Shown one piece after another: positions 1-8,248 of a stretch of DNA of 64,000 nt. The DNA is from Marinobacter sp. F4218 (GTDB lineage: Bacteria; Pseudomonadota; Gammaproteobacteria; Pseudomonadales; Oleiphilaceae), in assembly GCF_019443085.1 (NCBI RefSeq), contig NZ_JAHZIL010000003.1, positions 744,001 through 808,000 of the forward strand, given 5' to 3'. Every line of letters starts with the position of its first letter. The first letter of the stretch is position 1. The notes below the pieces were generated by a model that made no database searches, was not told the origin of the DNA, and saw nothing but the letters and a program-made list of their open reading frames with translations. The translations under genes were made by a program, and so were the position numbers.

Positions 1-1321
1 CGGTCCCATCGAAGAAACTGGCAAGTGGCTTGCCCTGAAGGTGATGCTCCAGCCAGTTCAGTGTTGCGTCTGAGATGGAGATCTTGCCGCAGGCAAACTG
101 GCCTGCCGCACCCTGAAAGCCCGGCAGTTCCAGCAACCCTGCAGTGGGATCCACATATTCCGCCGGTTGCAGCTCTTCGGGCGCCTCAACCGGCAGTATG
201 TGACCCGTCTGGTGGGTCAGCAGCCGCACATCGCCGCCGAGGGCTTTCAGGCACTCGAAATTGCGCCAGGCATCGTTGAAGTTGAACAGCGTGTCTTTCA
301 TGCCCTGGGTCAGCAACACGTCCACCTTCGGGTAGGGGGTTGGTTCAACATCGAATGCCGGTGGATTGATCTGGTAATTCAGCAGATCCGGAGCGTCCGA
401 GACTGAAACCGGCTCACCGGTGCATCGATACGCAGGGCTGTGGTAATAGAAGAAATCGAGGCCGGCGTCAGGGAACCGGTTCAGGGTTGCCCCCTGAGCC
501 AGGATCTCCCGAATGATCGGGTCCAGGCCGTCGTTACCACCGCCGGTGGAGCCCGCTTCGCCCCCTGCCACAAGCACGAGATCCCACCCCGTCTTGATGA
601 CGTTGCCGGGATTCAGGCTGTAACGAAGATCGTACCAGGTGATGTCCGGCACCATGGCATCAAGCCGCTGGCGCGGGTCCTGGCCGTGCAGCAGGAGTTG
701 AAAGCCACCCCCGTAACTGCCGCCAATAGCGCCAGCAACAAGATTGGGGTTCAACGCCTCGGGAAGGCCGGGCTCATTACGGTATTGCAGGTAGTCGAGG
801 TTTGCCTCGGCCCAATCGAGAATCTGGATGAGATCCCGGCCCTCGAACTCGGGGTCCATCACCCGAACGGTACCGGTACTCTCACCAAAGCCCCGCTGAT
901 CCACTGAAATGACCGCAAAACCGGCCTCGCGATAGTTTTCGAAACCTTCCGTACTGCGGGATCCACCAAATCCGTGACCGTGCAAGACCAGCGGGTGGCC
1001 CCGGGCGCAATCGATTCCACCGATCGGTTCAAGCACCTGAAAGGCTATTGTTTCACCACTGGCGGAAGTCAGCATAACCGGATAGCTGCGGCCGCCCTCC
1101 CCTGGCGCATCGTCAGAACAGGACACCGGTGGCGGCAGCTGGCATTTGGGAGGCGCCCCCTCCCCGGGGTTCTCACACGCCGGCCGGGGTGCCGCGTTGC
1201 TCTGGGCGGACTGATCGGTGGCATCGTCGGAGGAGGTTCCTCCGCATCCGGCAACAGCCAGGGCGAGGAACCATGGAATCAGGCGATGAAGGGGCATTCG
1301 TGAGCGGATGGAATGAGGCAT
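1..1321 (-). CDS. Secreted lipoprotein alpha/beta hydrolase (S15-like), 3' end outside window
   Basis: Reading leftward from an ATG at 1321 gives about 440 codons without a stop before the window edge, so the C-terminus is missing. AAGGAG lies 8 nt before the ATG. The N-terminus has a basic stretch, a hydrophobic segment and a lipobox (LAVAGC), followed by a Ser/Gly/Pro-rich linker, so an outer-membrane or periplasmic lipoprotein is likely. The core has HGHGFGG (oxyanion loop), DQRGFGES, the nucleophile elbow GGSYGGG, an Asp in QGMKDTLF and a His in THQTGH. That order fits the X-Pro dipeptidyl-peptidase/CocE (S15) branch of alpha/beta hydrolases. The substrate (peptide or ester) cannot be told from sequence. 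It stands alone on its strand. A second ATG at 1297 is a weaker start. Confidence 0.85.
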   Translation of the reverse strand, partial: MPHSIRSRMPLHRLIPWFLALAVAGCGGTSSDDATDQSAQSNAAPRPACENPGEGAPPKCQLPPPVSCSDDAPGEGGRSYPVMLTSASGETIAFQVLEPIGGIDCARGHPLVLHGHGFGGSRSTEGFENYREAGFAVISVDQRGFGESTGTVRVMDPEFEGRDLIQILDWAEANLDYLQYRNEPGLPEALNPNLVAGAIGGSYGGGFQLLLHGQDPRQRLDAMVPDITWYDLRYSLNPGNVIKTGWDLVLVAGGEAGSTGGGNDGLDPIIREILAQGATLNRFPDAGLDFFYYHSPAYRCTGEPVSVSDAPDLLNYQINPPAFDVEPTPYPKVDVLLTQGMKDTLFNFNDAWRNFECLKALGGDVRLLTHQTGHILPVEAPEELQPAEYVDPTAGLLELPGFQGAAGQFACGKISISDATLNWLEHHLQGKPLASFFDGT

Positions 1322-1427
1322 TTGTTGTTCTCCTTGTTGTTTCATTCAGAAAGCAACAAGGAATAACGGGACTCGATCGCACTCTGTTCCGTCCCGTTTC
1401 AACAAAGGCCCAAAAGGACAAAAAGCC

Positions 1428-1868
1428 TCAGGCTCCCACGACCGTAACCGCCCCGTGGGCGTGCCTGACAATCTTCTCGCTGACGCTGCCAAGGGTGAGA
1501 CTGCGTACCAGGGAATGACCACGGCGCCCCAGCACCAGGTGCGTCCCCGGATGGGCGTTCATGTATTCCAGAATTTCGTGCGCCGGGTCTCCGCTGAGAA
1601 GAACTTCTTCTGCAGCGTCAGTCCGTCCACGGATGGCATCCTTGGCGGCGTCGAACACTTTCCGGCTGTAATCGTGCTTGCCAGCCTCAATCTCACTGTG
1701 CTCGACACCGGAAATCACCAGCACCGATTCCTTCGACGCAGGATATACGGTTAACAGTTTGAGCGGGTGGCCCATAGCGTCTGCCAGTTCCGCTGCCATT
1801 TTCGCCGCATTCAGGGAATGCACTGACTCATCACAGGCAACCACGATACTTGGAGAATCCTTGTCCAT
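1428..1868 (-). CDS. Universal stress protein, UspA family
   Basis: A single Usp domain of 146 residues. It opens with the typical strand IVVACDES and ends with the ATP-binding signature G-x2-G-x9-G-[S/T] (GRRGHSLVRSLTLGS), so it belongs to the nucleotide-binding Usp branch. I chose the ATG at 1868 because GAGGTG lies a few bases upstream and the conserved first strand begins right after it; an upstream in-frame codon at 1910 has no ribosome site. The upstream region carries a perfect FNR/Anr-type box and a matching -10, which suggests induction under oxygen limitation (inference). Usp proteins are cytoplasmic and help survival in stress or anaerobic energy starvation; the exact role here is unknown. 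Confidence 0.9.
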   Translation of the reverse strand: MDKDSPSIVVACDESVHSLNAAKMAAELADAMGHPLKLLTVYPASKESVLVISGVEHSEIEAGKHDYSRKVFDAAKDAIRGRTDAAEEVLLSGDPAHEILEYMNAHPGTHLVLGRRGHSLVRSLTLGSVSEKIVRHAHGAVTVVGA

Positions 1869-1894
1869 GACGACACCTCGTTCGCAGGATGTAT

Positions 1895-1943
1895 GTTTTT
1901 CAATTATCACCCTTTGAGGATCGGCGTGGTTGATTCAGATCAA
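1895..1943 (-). promoter_or_regulatory. FNR/Anr-type class II promoter of the Usp gene
   Basis: TTGATCTGAATCAA (1930-1943, read on the minus strand) matches the FNR/Anr consensus TTGAT-N4-ATCAA without a mismatch. A -10-like GATAAT lies at 1903-1908. Placing +1 at 1895 puts the box centre at -41.5, the standard class II activation distance. The Usp start codon follows 27 nt later. The site is seen directly; regulation is inferred. Confidence 0.75.
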
Positions 1944-1989
1944 CGCCGAGAGGAGGGCCGCACTTCTTGAAGCCCTTCCATGCGATTGC

Positions 1990-2445
1990 CTAAAAAACCA
2001 GCGTCAGACCCACCGTAATAGCCGCAAACAGGATAGACAACCAGATCAGGGTCATCCAGGGAAACGGCTGCCTTGGTGGCTCGACCGCAAGCTGTTCCTC
2101 GAGGTAGTGTTTGAGCAGTCGGGTGTTGCGGGTATTGGCTTTGTAGACCGCATCAAAGGCGTCGCCCACCACCGGCAACAGGCCACCCAGAAAGTCGATA
2201 CCCATGTTACGCACCATGCGTAGCTTGAGCGCCGTGCCGGCGCCGGCGCGATGCGCTTCGACGAGCACGTAGCTTGCCAACACCAGGCCGGCGAGGTCGC
2301 CAATCCCCGGTAACAGGCCGATAACAGCGTCCACACCGATCGTCACGCGGGTGAATGGAATCGGGATGCTGCTGTCGGTAAACCGGCTGAACTTTTCCAG
2401 CCGTTGGAGTATTGCCCGTTGCCGGGCTTCAATAGGCTTTGCCAT
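1990..2445 (-). CDS. DUF4112 membrane protein
   Basis: A 151-residue protein of the DUF4112 family, recognised from the FTRVTIGVDAVIGLLPGIGD segment, the repeated GLLPVVGD motif near residue 90, and a hydrophobic C-terminus (about 130-151) that is probably a membrane helix. The family has no established function. The ATG at 2445 is preceded by GGAG at 5 nt; a GTG one codon upstream is less well placed. It lies downstream of the MFS gene on the same strand with a gap of about 65 nt and may be co-transcribed. Confidence 0.8.
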   Translation of the reverse strand: MAKPIEARQRAILQRLEKFSRFTDSSIPIPFTRVTIGVDAVIGLLPGIGDLAGLVLASYVLVEAHRAGAGTALKLRMVRNMGIDFLGGLLPVVGDAFDAVYKANTRNTRLLKHYLEEQLAVEPPRQPFPWMTLIWLSILFAAITVGLTLVF

Positions 2446-2512
2446 CACATCTCCAGAAGCAGGTTAGGCATGCACTCCCACCCGTGATTAGGGGATCGGT
2501 CCTGAATCAGCA

Positions 2513-3814
2513 TTAGTCAGGTTCCTTGGCCTCCGTGGACGGCACCTTCCACATCAGCACGAAGCCGATCAGCAGGAACACCAGAATGGTGCTCATGCCC
2601 CAGCGCTGGCTGTCGGTAATCGCAGTCACCCACCCCACCAGCAACGGGCCGGCGAAGGCGGTGGCCTTACCGGAAAACGCGAACAGGCCGAACATCTGGG
2701 TCTGGAGATGTGGCGGGGCCACCCGGGCCAGGTGAGACCGGCTGGCCGATTGCAGCGGCCCCACGAAAATCCCCAGGATCATCCCCCACACCCAGAACGC
2801 CGTCGCACCATCCACCACCAGGATGGCCAGCGCGCTGCTGCCCAGCCCCACCAGCGCCAGCAGGATGGTGTTTCGCCCGCCCAGGGCGTCGTCGATCCAG
2901 GCAAAGCCCAGCGCGCCCAGGCCTGCCGTCACGTTCAGGGCGATGGCAAATTGAAGGACTTCGGTGGGCCCCATATTGAAGGTGCCGGCGGCGTACACGC
3001 CCCCGAACGTAAAGATCGTAGCCAGGCCGTCGGTGTACAGCATGCGAGCGATCAGGAAGCGGACGATGTCCTTGTACTGGCGGACATGGGCGATGGATTC
3101 TTTCAACTGGAGGAACCCGGCGCGCGTAGCTTTGGCCAGGCCCAGACCGGTTGGGGGCCGGTCCGGGATGAAGAAAAACGCCGGCAGGGCAAATACCAGA
3201 TACCAGACAGCGACGAGAACGAAAGTCGCACGAACGTGTTCGGCCTGATCCCGATCCAGGTTAAAAAGGTTGGCGTCAGCCTCGATAAACCCGTACAACG
3301 CGACAACCAGGCTGGTTACACCTCCGACGTAGCCAAGACCCCAGGCCCAGCCTGACCAGCGGCCGGTGCGCTCCTGGCTGGCCAGGTCCGGCAGCAGGGC
3401 ATTGTAGAAAATGAAGGCAAATTCGGCACCGAGGGTGCCCAGGCCCACCCACAGTGCAGCGCTCCAGAACTGGTCCTGATCCGGCGTAATGGTCCACAGC
3501 ATAGCGGATGAGACCACGCACAGCAGGGTAAAGCTGATCAGCCAGGGCTTGAGACGCCCGGTCTGGTCCGCAATGGCCCCGAGCATCGGCGCCAGGATCG
3601 CGATAAACACACCGGAGATCCCCACAATGTTGCCCCAGGCATTGGTGCCGGCGACCTCGTCCTGCACCACCGATACGCTGAAATACTGGGCAAAGACAAA
3701 GGTGAGAATGATGGTGAAAAAGGCGCTGTTGGCCCAGTCATAGAGCGCCCAGGACCAGAGTGCCCGCTTGTTTTCCTGCGCGCCCGACGACTGGACTTCG
3801 GTGGGCTGTTCCAT
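2513..3814 (-). CDS. MFS transporter, UMF1/Atg22-like family
   Basis: A 433-residue polytopic membrane protein with about 12 hydrophobic segments. The N-terminal WSWALYDWANSAFFTII is the hallmark of the UMF1 (ultimately maltose facilitator-like)/Atg22-type MFS branch, followed by the A-like loop DQTGRLKPW. Length is normal for the family. Bacterial members are generally annotated as effluxers or permeases of unknown substrate, so I give no substrate. The ATG is preceded by GGAGATGCA. The gene has its own gap upstream (about 150 nt) from the oxidoreductase gene. Confidence 0.85.
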   Translation of the reverse strand: MEQPTEVQSSGAQENKRALWSWALYDWANSAFFTIILTFVFAQYFSVSVVQDEVAGTNAWGNIVGISGVFIAILAPMLGAIADQTGRLKPWLISFTLLCVVSSAMLWTITPDQDQFWSAALWVGLGTLGAEFAFIFYNALLPDLASQERTGRWSGWAWGLGYVGGVTSLVVALYGFIEADANLFNLDRDQAEHVRATFVLVAVWYLVFALPAFFFIPDRPPTGLGLAKATRAGFLQLKESIAHVRQYKDIVRFLIARMLYTDGLATIFTFGGVYAAGTFNMGPTEVLQFAIALNVTAGLGALGFAWIDDALGGRNTILLALVGLGSSALAILVVDGATAFWVWGMILGIFVGPLQSASRSHLARVAPPHLQTQMFGLFAFSGKATAFAGPLLVGWVTAITDSQRWGMSTILVFLLIGFVLMWKVPSTEAKEPD

Positions 3815-3964
3815 TGCATCTCCACAACCGGTGAAAAGAAGATCGGCCCAGCAACAATGGCGGCCCGCCTACTGTCTGACGTTCAGAATCATATCATCGT
3901 GTTACGTTTTGTCGTCACCCTTGGTCAATGCGTGCACGCACATCTTGCACAGGGAACTCGGGCC

Positions 3965-4960
3965 TTAGAGCTTTACCATCAGCTTGCCTTTGTTCTCACC
4001 GGTCAGGAACAGAGACAACCCACTCATGGCCGACTCCAGCCCCTCCAGAACGTGTGTCCGGTATTTGATTTGTCCGCTCTGAACGTAGGGCGTTAGCTTG
4101 GCATGCAGCTCTTTCGTCTTGTCCCTGTGGTCGGGCATGGTGAAGCCCTGAATGGACAGGCGTTTCTTGATGATGCGCATCCAGTTGGGGCCAGGGCGCG
4201 GGTTGGCTGAGGTGTAGTCGGCAATCATGCCACACACCACGATGCGACCATGGGCATTCATCCGTTCGAACACATAGTCCTGGATGGGGCCACCGGTGTT
4301 CTCGAAATAGACATCGATGCCGTCCGGCGCCAATTCGTCCAGTTTCGCGCCAAGGTCGTCCGTCTTGTAGTTGACGGCACCGTCGAAGCCGAGTTCATTG
4401 ATGATCCAGTCCGCCTTCTCATCGCTGCCAACCACACCGATGACCCGAAGGCCATCGGCCTTGGCCAGCTGACCCACAATGGAGCCGACCGAACCGGCGG
4501 CACCGGACACCACCAGCGTCTCGCCCTTCTGGGGGTGACCATAGCCATACAGGCCCTGGGTAGCGGTCAGCCCCGGGAGGGCAAAAACCGACAGCGCCAT
4601 TTCCGGGGGCAGGCTCTTATCCACCTTGCTCACACCCGAGCCATCGGTCAGGGCCATCTCCTGCCAGCCAAACATCCCGATGACCTGATCGCCAACGGCA
4701 AAATCCGGGTGTTTGGAGGCAACGACCTCGCCAATGCCCGAGGAGCGCATGACGTCACCCAGCTCCACTCGTGGAATGTAGCTGTCGGTGTCCTCACTCA
4801 TCCAGCCCATCATCGCCGGATCAAGGGACATGTAGGTCTGACGGACCAGCACTTCGCCATCGGCGGGCTCCGGTACATCTTTCTCCACCACCTCGAACAG
4901 TTCCGGACCGATTGTCCCGGCAGGTCGCTTCACGAGATTAATTGCTTTGTAGGTGCTCAT
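3965..4960 (-). CDS. NADP-dependent oxidoreductase, zinc-independent MDR (CurA-like)
   Basis: A 331-residue medium-chain reductase. It has the N-terminal MDR domain (LVRQTYMSLDPAMMGWM), the nucleotide-binding motif SGAAGSVGSIVGQLAK with Ala/Gly spacing typical of NADP(H) MDRs, then YKTDDL and FENTGG, which are characteristic of the leukotriene B4 dehydrogenase/curcumin reductase group. No zinc ligands are seen. Members reduce the double bond of alpha,beta-unsaturated carbonyls with NADPH. The start at 4960 is set by AGGAGG 9 nt upstream; the frame stays open a further 16 codons without a ribosome site. The physiological substrate is unknown. Confidence 0.88.
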   Translation of the reverse strand: MSTYKAINLVKRPAGTIGPELFEVVEKDVPEPADGEVLVRQTYMSLDPAMMGWMSEDTDSYIPRVELGDVMRSSGIGEVVASKHPDFAVGDQVIGMFGWQEMALTDGSGVSKVDKSLPPEMALSVFALPGLTATQGLYGYGHPQKGETLVVSGAAGSVGSIVGQLAKADGLRVIGVVGSDEKADWIINELGFDGAVNYKTDDLGAKLDELAPDGIDVYFENTGGPIQDYVFERMNAHGRIVVCGMIADYTSANPRPGPNWMRIIKKRLSIQGFTMPDHRDKTKELHAKLTPYVQSGQIKYRTHVLEGLESAMSGLSLFLTGENKGKLMVKL

Positions 4961-5041
4961 CGGTAGTTGCCTCCTGTGGAATTTCATCGAACCTCTGACA
5001 GGTACCACTATGGAGGGACGAAGGCTTTAGTTAAAGGGCGG

Positions 5042-5314
5042 TCAGCGGGTGTGGTCCTCAACCTCTTCGTAACATTCAACAGACAGGCGCTTGCCAAGCT
5101 GTCGCATTCCCTCCATCTGCTTCTTATTCTGGCCCTGCCAAAACTTCCGCCAGGAATCCAGGGACTCCCACCTGGCGAGCGTCAGAATCTCTTCCGCGGA
5201 TTCGGAAGCCCGCGGCATGAAGCTCCCAAGTGCGCCTGGTACCGTTTCATGGATACAATTGGTTGTGGCGCGCCAGGTCTCTTTGAACGCCTCAAAATTG
5301 TCGGGCGCTACATC
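5042..5314 (-). pseudogene. Antibiotic-biosynthesis-monooxygenase (ABM) domain without a start
   Basis: On the minus strand a frame reads VAPDNFEAFKETW, then PGALGSF, ILTLARWESLDSWRKFW, and ends YEEVEDHTR before TGA at 5042. This looks like a small quinol/heme-type ABM monooxygenase domain (dimeric ferredoxin-like fold). The first beta strand and any ATG, GTG or TTG start are missing: an in-frame TGA lies a few codons upstream and the remaining leader has no start codon. The 5' end overlaps the last codons of the nitroreductase gene in another frame. I read it as a 5'-truncated remnant; translation from a non-standard start cannot be excluded. Confidence 0.55.
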
Positions 5315-5934
5315 CGAATGACGACATCCTCGTATTCAAAACGCACTTTCGCCATTGCGGCGCTGTGATCCCGCGCACTTCGATGTCCCAGGGCGACAAT
5401 TGACGACGTTTCGAGCCCACGTTCAGACAACCCCAGAACCTGATCGTAAGCCTGCCGGTCGAAGCCGGTCATCGGGCAGCTATCGATTTGAAGTGCGGCC
5501 GCTGCGGTCAGCAAAGTCCCAAGCGCGATGTAGGCCTGCTGGTGCGCCCATTCCCTTTTTTCGGCGGATGACTTGGAGGCCAGCGCTTGCTTCATATGAC
5601 CGGCGTAGCCTGCAATGTCCTCGAAGGGAACCCTTCGGACCTTCAAATACTGCTCGACGTAACGATCCACCGTTTGATCACCGACCCGGTTGTCCACGGC
5701 AAAGACCACCAGATGGGAACAGCCCAATACCTTCTCTTGCCCGAACGAGTGCGGCAAGAGGTCTCTGCGTACCGCGCCGGATTCGATAATGATCATCTTG
5801 TAAGGCTGCAAGCCGTATGAAGAGGCACTTTTCCGGGCCGCGTCGATCAGCGTTTCAACGGCTTGGGTGCTCAGCTTCTCCGGCGAAAATTCACGAACTG
5901 CATAACGCCAGTCCAAGGCTGCATGAATGTCCAT
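5308..5934 (-). CDS. Nitroreductase-family NAD(P)H oxidoreductase
   Basis: A 208-residue FMN-dependent nitroreductase-family protein. The N-terminal RYAVREF (FMN phosphate contact), SSYGLQPYKMIII and the C-terminal LGHRSARD...KVRF pattern are typical of the NfsB/YdjA-like group. Length is usual. These enzymes use NAD(P)H to reduce nitro compounds, quinones or related substrates; which one here is unknown. The ATG at 5934 has GGAGG 7-8 nt upstream, and this ribosome site lies inside the last codons of the cyclase fragment upstream, so the two are likely on one transcript. Confidence 0.85.
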   Translation of the reverse strand: MDIHAALDWRYAVREFSPEKLSTQAVETLIDAARKSASSYGLQPYKMIIIESGAVRRDLLPHSFGQEKVLGCSHLVVFAVDNRVGDQTVDRYVEQYLKVRRVPFEDIAGYAGHMKQALASKSSAEKREWAHQQAYIALGTLLTAAAALQIDSCPMTGFDRQAYDQVLGLSERGLETSSIVALGHRSARDHSAAMAKVRFEYEDVVIRM

Positions 5935-6158
5935 TATTTCACCTCCGCGGAAGGAATTGCGATCGACCGCAACGGAGCTGCATCTCCACCACGGATCTTC
6001 AGTGGCGCTTGCCTGGACTCAGGAGTTATCAAGTTCAAACGACCGATCTCGTCAGCAGGGCCCCAGGGGCTTGCAGCCACATCGGCTGCACTGGCCGATG
6101 CCGGCACCAGAAACAGGGACAGAACAATGGAATGGTAGAGTTTGGTTTGGCGATGCAT
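5934..6158 (-). pseudogene. N-terminal fragment of a secreted cyclase-family protein
   Basis: This 74-codon frame has a clear signal peptide (hydrophobic core, cleavage near ASA/AD) followed by SPWGPADEIGRLNLITPES. That is the characteristic start of the cyclase/kynurenine-formamidase-like family (PF04199 type), whose members are normally 250-350 residues. The frame ends soon after with unrelated-looking residues and a TAA at 5934-5936, so the catalytic HxGTHxDxPxH region is absent. I interpret it as the head of a gene whose body was deleted, leaving its promoter and signal peptide in front of the nitroreductase gene. A free-standing small secreted peptide is the alternative. Confidence 0.6.
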
Positions 6159-6226
6159 AACGGTGCCTCCTTCAGGTTGGAGTCGCCACTTTATGAAACC
6201 GCCAGAGATGCTTAAATGGATGGAAT

Positions 6227-6245
6227 GGAACTATATAATTTCCAA
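6227..6245. promoter_or_regulatory. Candidate regulator half-sites upstream of cyclase remnant
   Basis: GGAA-N9-TTCC with the flank TATAATTTCCAA lies 70-90 bases before the fragment's start. The string TAATTTCCAA also occurs in the LysR/EamA intergenic region, so both may be bound by the same LysR protein. A short match; a guess. Confidence 0.3.
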
Positions 6246-6293
6246 TAAGGTAACAATAAAACCCACGAATTGATCAGACCTGAGCTAACCGCG

Positions 6294-7196
6294 CTATTCC
6301 CAATAAGGCCTGTCGCCCAGATGCTGATCCAGATGTTCCAGCAGGAGCCGTACTTTCGTCGGCTGCTTTCGGCCAGGGGGAAAAAGCGCGAAGACGGTGT
6401 AGGGCCTGGGCGGGAAGGCTTCGAGAAGAGGAATCAACGCGCCGTTCTCGATATCTTGCTGCACCAGAAAACGCGGCAGCAACCCCACCCCCATGCCTCT
6501 CAGCAGGCTCTGGCGGATCGCGAGGCTGCTGTCCGTCCGGAAATTGCCGTTCACGGTGACTTCCTCTCCCCCCAGTTCCCAGACTCTGGGCCGGTCGTGA
6601 AAGGTGAAGGCCAGGCAGTTATGCCGCTCAAGGTCGGCAGGTGAGCGAATCGCTGGCGCGCTTTCCAGATAGCGTGGCGAGGCACAGACGATGTTTCTGG
6701 ACCTCCTGAGCGGTTTGGCAAGCAGACTCGAATCAGAGAGCGAACTGCGTACCCGGATTGCAATGTCTACTCCCTGCTCGACCAGATCGACCATGCGATC
6801 ACTGAGTTGCAGGTCGACCTCAATCTCCGGGTATCGATTCAGGAAGCTGTCGATGGCCTCCGTAATGTGGGTCAGGCCAAAGGACATAGGCACGTTGATT
6901 CTGATCGAGCCCTTTGGCTCTGCCTGAAAGCCCCGGGCCTCCAGCTCGGCATCCTCGAGGTCATCCAGAAGGGCCTGGGTGCGCTTGAGAAAGACCAGGC
7001 CAGCATCCGTGAGATTCATCCGGCGTGTCGTGCGATTGATCAGGCGGGTATCGACGTCTCGCTCGAGAAACGCGATGTGTTTACTGACCGTCGCAGCAGT
7101 AATGTCCAGATCCTCTGCCGCTTTCGTGAAACTACCCAGTTCCGCGACGCGCCGAAAGATCTTCATGGCATTGAGCTTGTCCGTAGCCACACTCAC
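6294..7196 (-). CDS. LysR-family transcriptional regulator
   Basis: A 300-residue LTTR. The N-terminal winged HTH (about residues 8-66: MKIFRRVAELGSFTKAAEDL...ATVSKHI..LE) is followed by a linker and a substrate-binding domain beginning GSIRINVPMSFG. It resembles the large proteobacterial group whose members control one or a few neighbouring genes. It is divergent from the EamA transporter gene, with a 13-bp palindrome in the shared intergenic region, so that transporter is the most likely target, and autoregulation is usual for the family. The effector is unknown. Confidence 0.9.
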   Translation of the reverse strand: MSVATDKLNAMKIFRRVAELGSFTKAAEDLDITAATVSKHIAFLERDVDTRLINRTTRRMNLTDAGLVFLKRTQALLDDLEDAELEARGFQAEPKGSIRINVPMSFGLTHITEAIDSFLNRYPEIEVDLQLSDRMVDLVEQGVDIAIRVRSSLSDSSLLAKPLRRSRNIVCASPRYLESAPAIRSPADLERHNCLAFTFHDRPRVWELGGEEVTVNGNFRTDSSLAIRQSLLRGMGVGLLPRFLVQQDIENGALIPLLEAFPPRPYTVFALFPPGRKQPTKVRLLLEHLDQHLGDRPYWE

Positions 7197-7207
7197 TTCC
7201 TAATAAT

Positions 7208-7220
7208 TTCCAAATTGGAA
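7208..7220. promoter_or_regulatory. Palindromic operator candidate between lysR and eamA genes
   Basis: TTCCAAATTGGAA is a perfect 6-1-6 palindrome 12 nt upstream of the LysR start and about 95 nt upstream of the EamA start. LTTRs typically bind interrupted dyads in such divergent regions. Binding is inferred from position and symmetry. Confidence 0.5.
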
Positions 7221-7313
7221 CAAGTATTGTTCGAAACGCTCCGATTATCAATCCAATGAACTCCGACACACTGAGGCCCATAACGTTCACGGTTTCACGT
7301 TGGAGCAAACCAA

Positions 7314-8228
7314 ATGTTCGCATCGATACAACAGCGCCTGACCTTGCCATCCCAGACCGTCGTCTGGGGACTGTTGATAGCCAATGGATTTCTGATCGCT
7401 CTGATGCTGGCGCTGGCGAAAACGGCAACAGCGTCGGGTGTTCCCGCCCTCACCTACGCCTTCTGGCAAACACTGATCGCAGGCCTGGTTCTGTTCTTGT
7501 GTTCGCCGAAGTTTGCATGGGCCCCGGAGAAACGGCTGACCATCTACTTTGTCATCAGTGGTCTAACAGGCATCGCCGTTCCCAATGCCATTGCCTTCTA
7601 CCTCGTGACCAAACTGGGCGCAGGTTTTACCGCCATCATGTATGCGCTGCCCCCGATATTCACCTTCCTGATCGCGACCACGATGGGCCTGGAAAAACGA
7701 AGCTGGATGAAGCTTGCAGGCCTGTCGGTCGCGGTGTCCGCCTGTGCCTGGATTGTTGTTCAGCGACATTCCGAGATGAGCCAGTCAAACGGTTTTTGGT
7801 TCGCCCTCGGCCTATTGATCCCGACCGCGCTGTCGATCGGTAATGTATACCGGTCGGTGGCCTGGCCCGACCGGGCCAAACCGATGAATCTGGCTGCGGG
7901 CACCCTGCTCGCAGCGGCCACGCTGCTTGGCGTACTGGCCGTCTTGTCCGGAACCCAACTGATGGCATTGCAGTTCGGGCCCAGAGTAATATCGATCATC
8001 TTCCTGCAGGGCCTTGTCACAGCATTGACCTACTATTGCGGGTTCGAACTTCAGAAGCGTTCCAACCCGGTTTTCTACAGTCAGCTTGGTGCTGTGGCGG
8101 CAATGTTTGGGTTAATCATCGGGGTGGTGTGGTTTAGCGAGCGATACTCGCTAACCATCTGGCTGGGGGCGGTGATCGTAATTGCCGGCCTGCGCCTGAG
8201 CAATCGCACACCGCGGCACTCGGCATGA
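7314..8228 (+). CDS. DMT-superfamily (EamA) transporter
   Basis: A 304-residue inner-membrane protein with about ten hydrophobic helices arranged as two EamA repeats. The ends of each repeat show the usual pattern: ALPPIFTFLIATTMGLEKRSWMK in the first and FYSQLGAVAAMFGLIIGVVWFSE in the second. EamA carriers usually export amino acids or other metabolites; the substrate is unknown. It is transcribed away from the LysR gene, which is its likely regulator. The ATG at 7314 follows GGAGCAAACCAA. Confidence 0.85.
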   Translation: MFASIQQRLTLPSQTVVWGLLIANGFLIALMLALAKTATASGVPALTYAFWQTLIAGLVLFLCSPKFAWAPEKRLTIYFVISGLTGIAVPNAIAFYLVTKLGAGFTAIMYALPPIFTFLIATTMGLEKRSWMKLAGLSVAVSACAWIVVQRHSEMSQSNGFWFALGLLIPTALSIGNVYRSVAWPDRAKPMNLAAGTLLAAATLLGVLAVLSGTQLMALQFGPRVISIIFLQGLVTALTYYCGFELQKRSNPVFYSQLGAVAAMFGLIIGVVWFSERYSLTIWLGAVIVIAGLRLSNRTPRHSA

Positions 8229-8248
8229 GTGGATAACCGCCACGGCCC

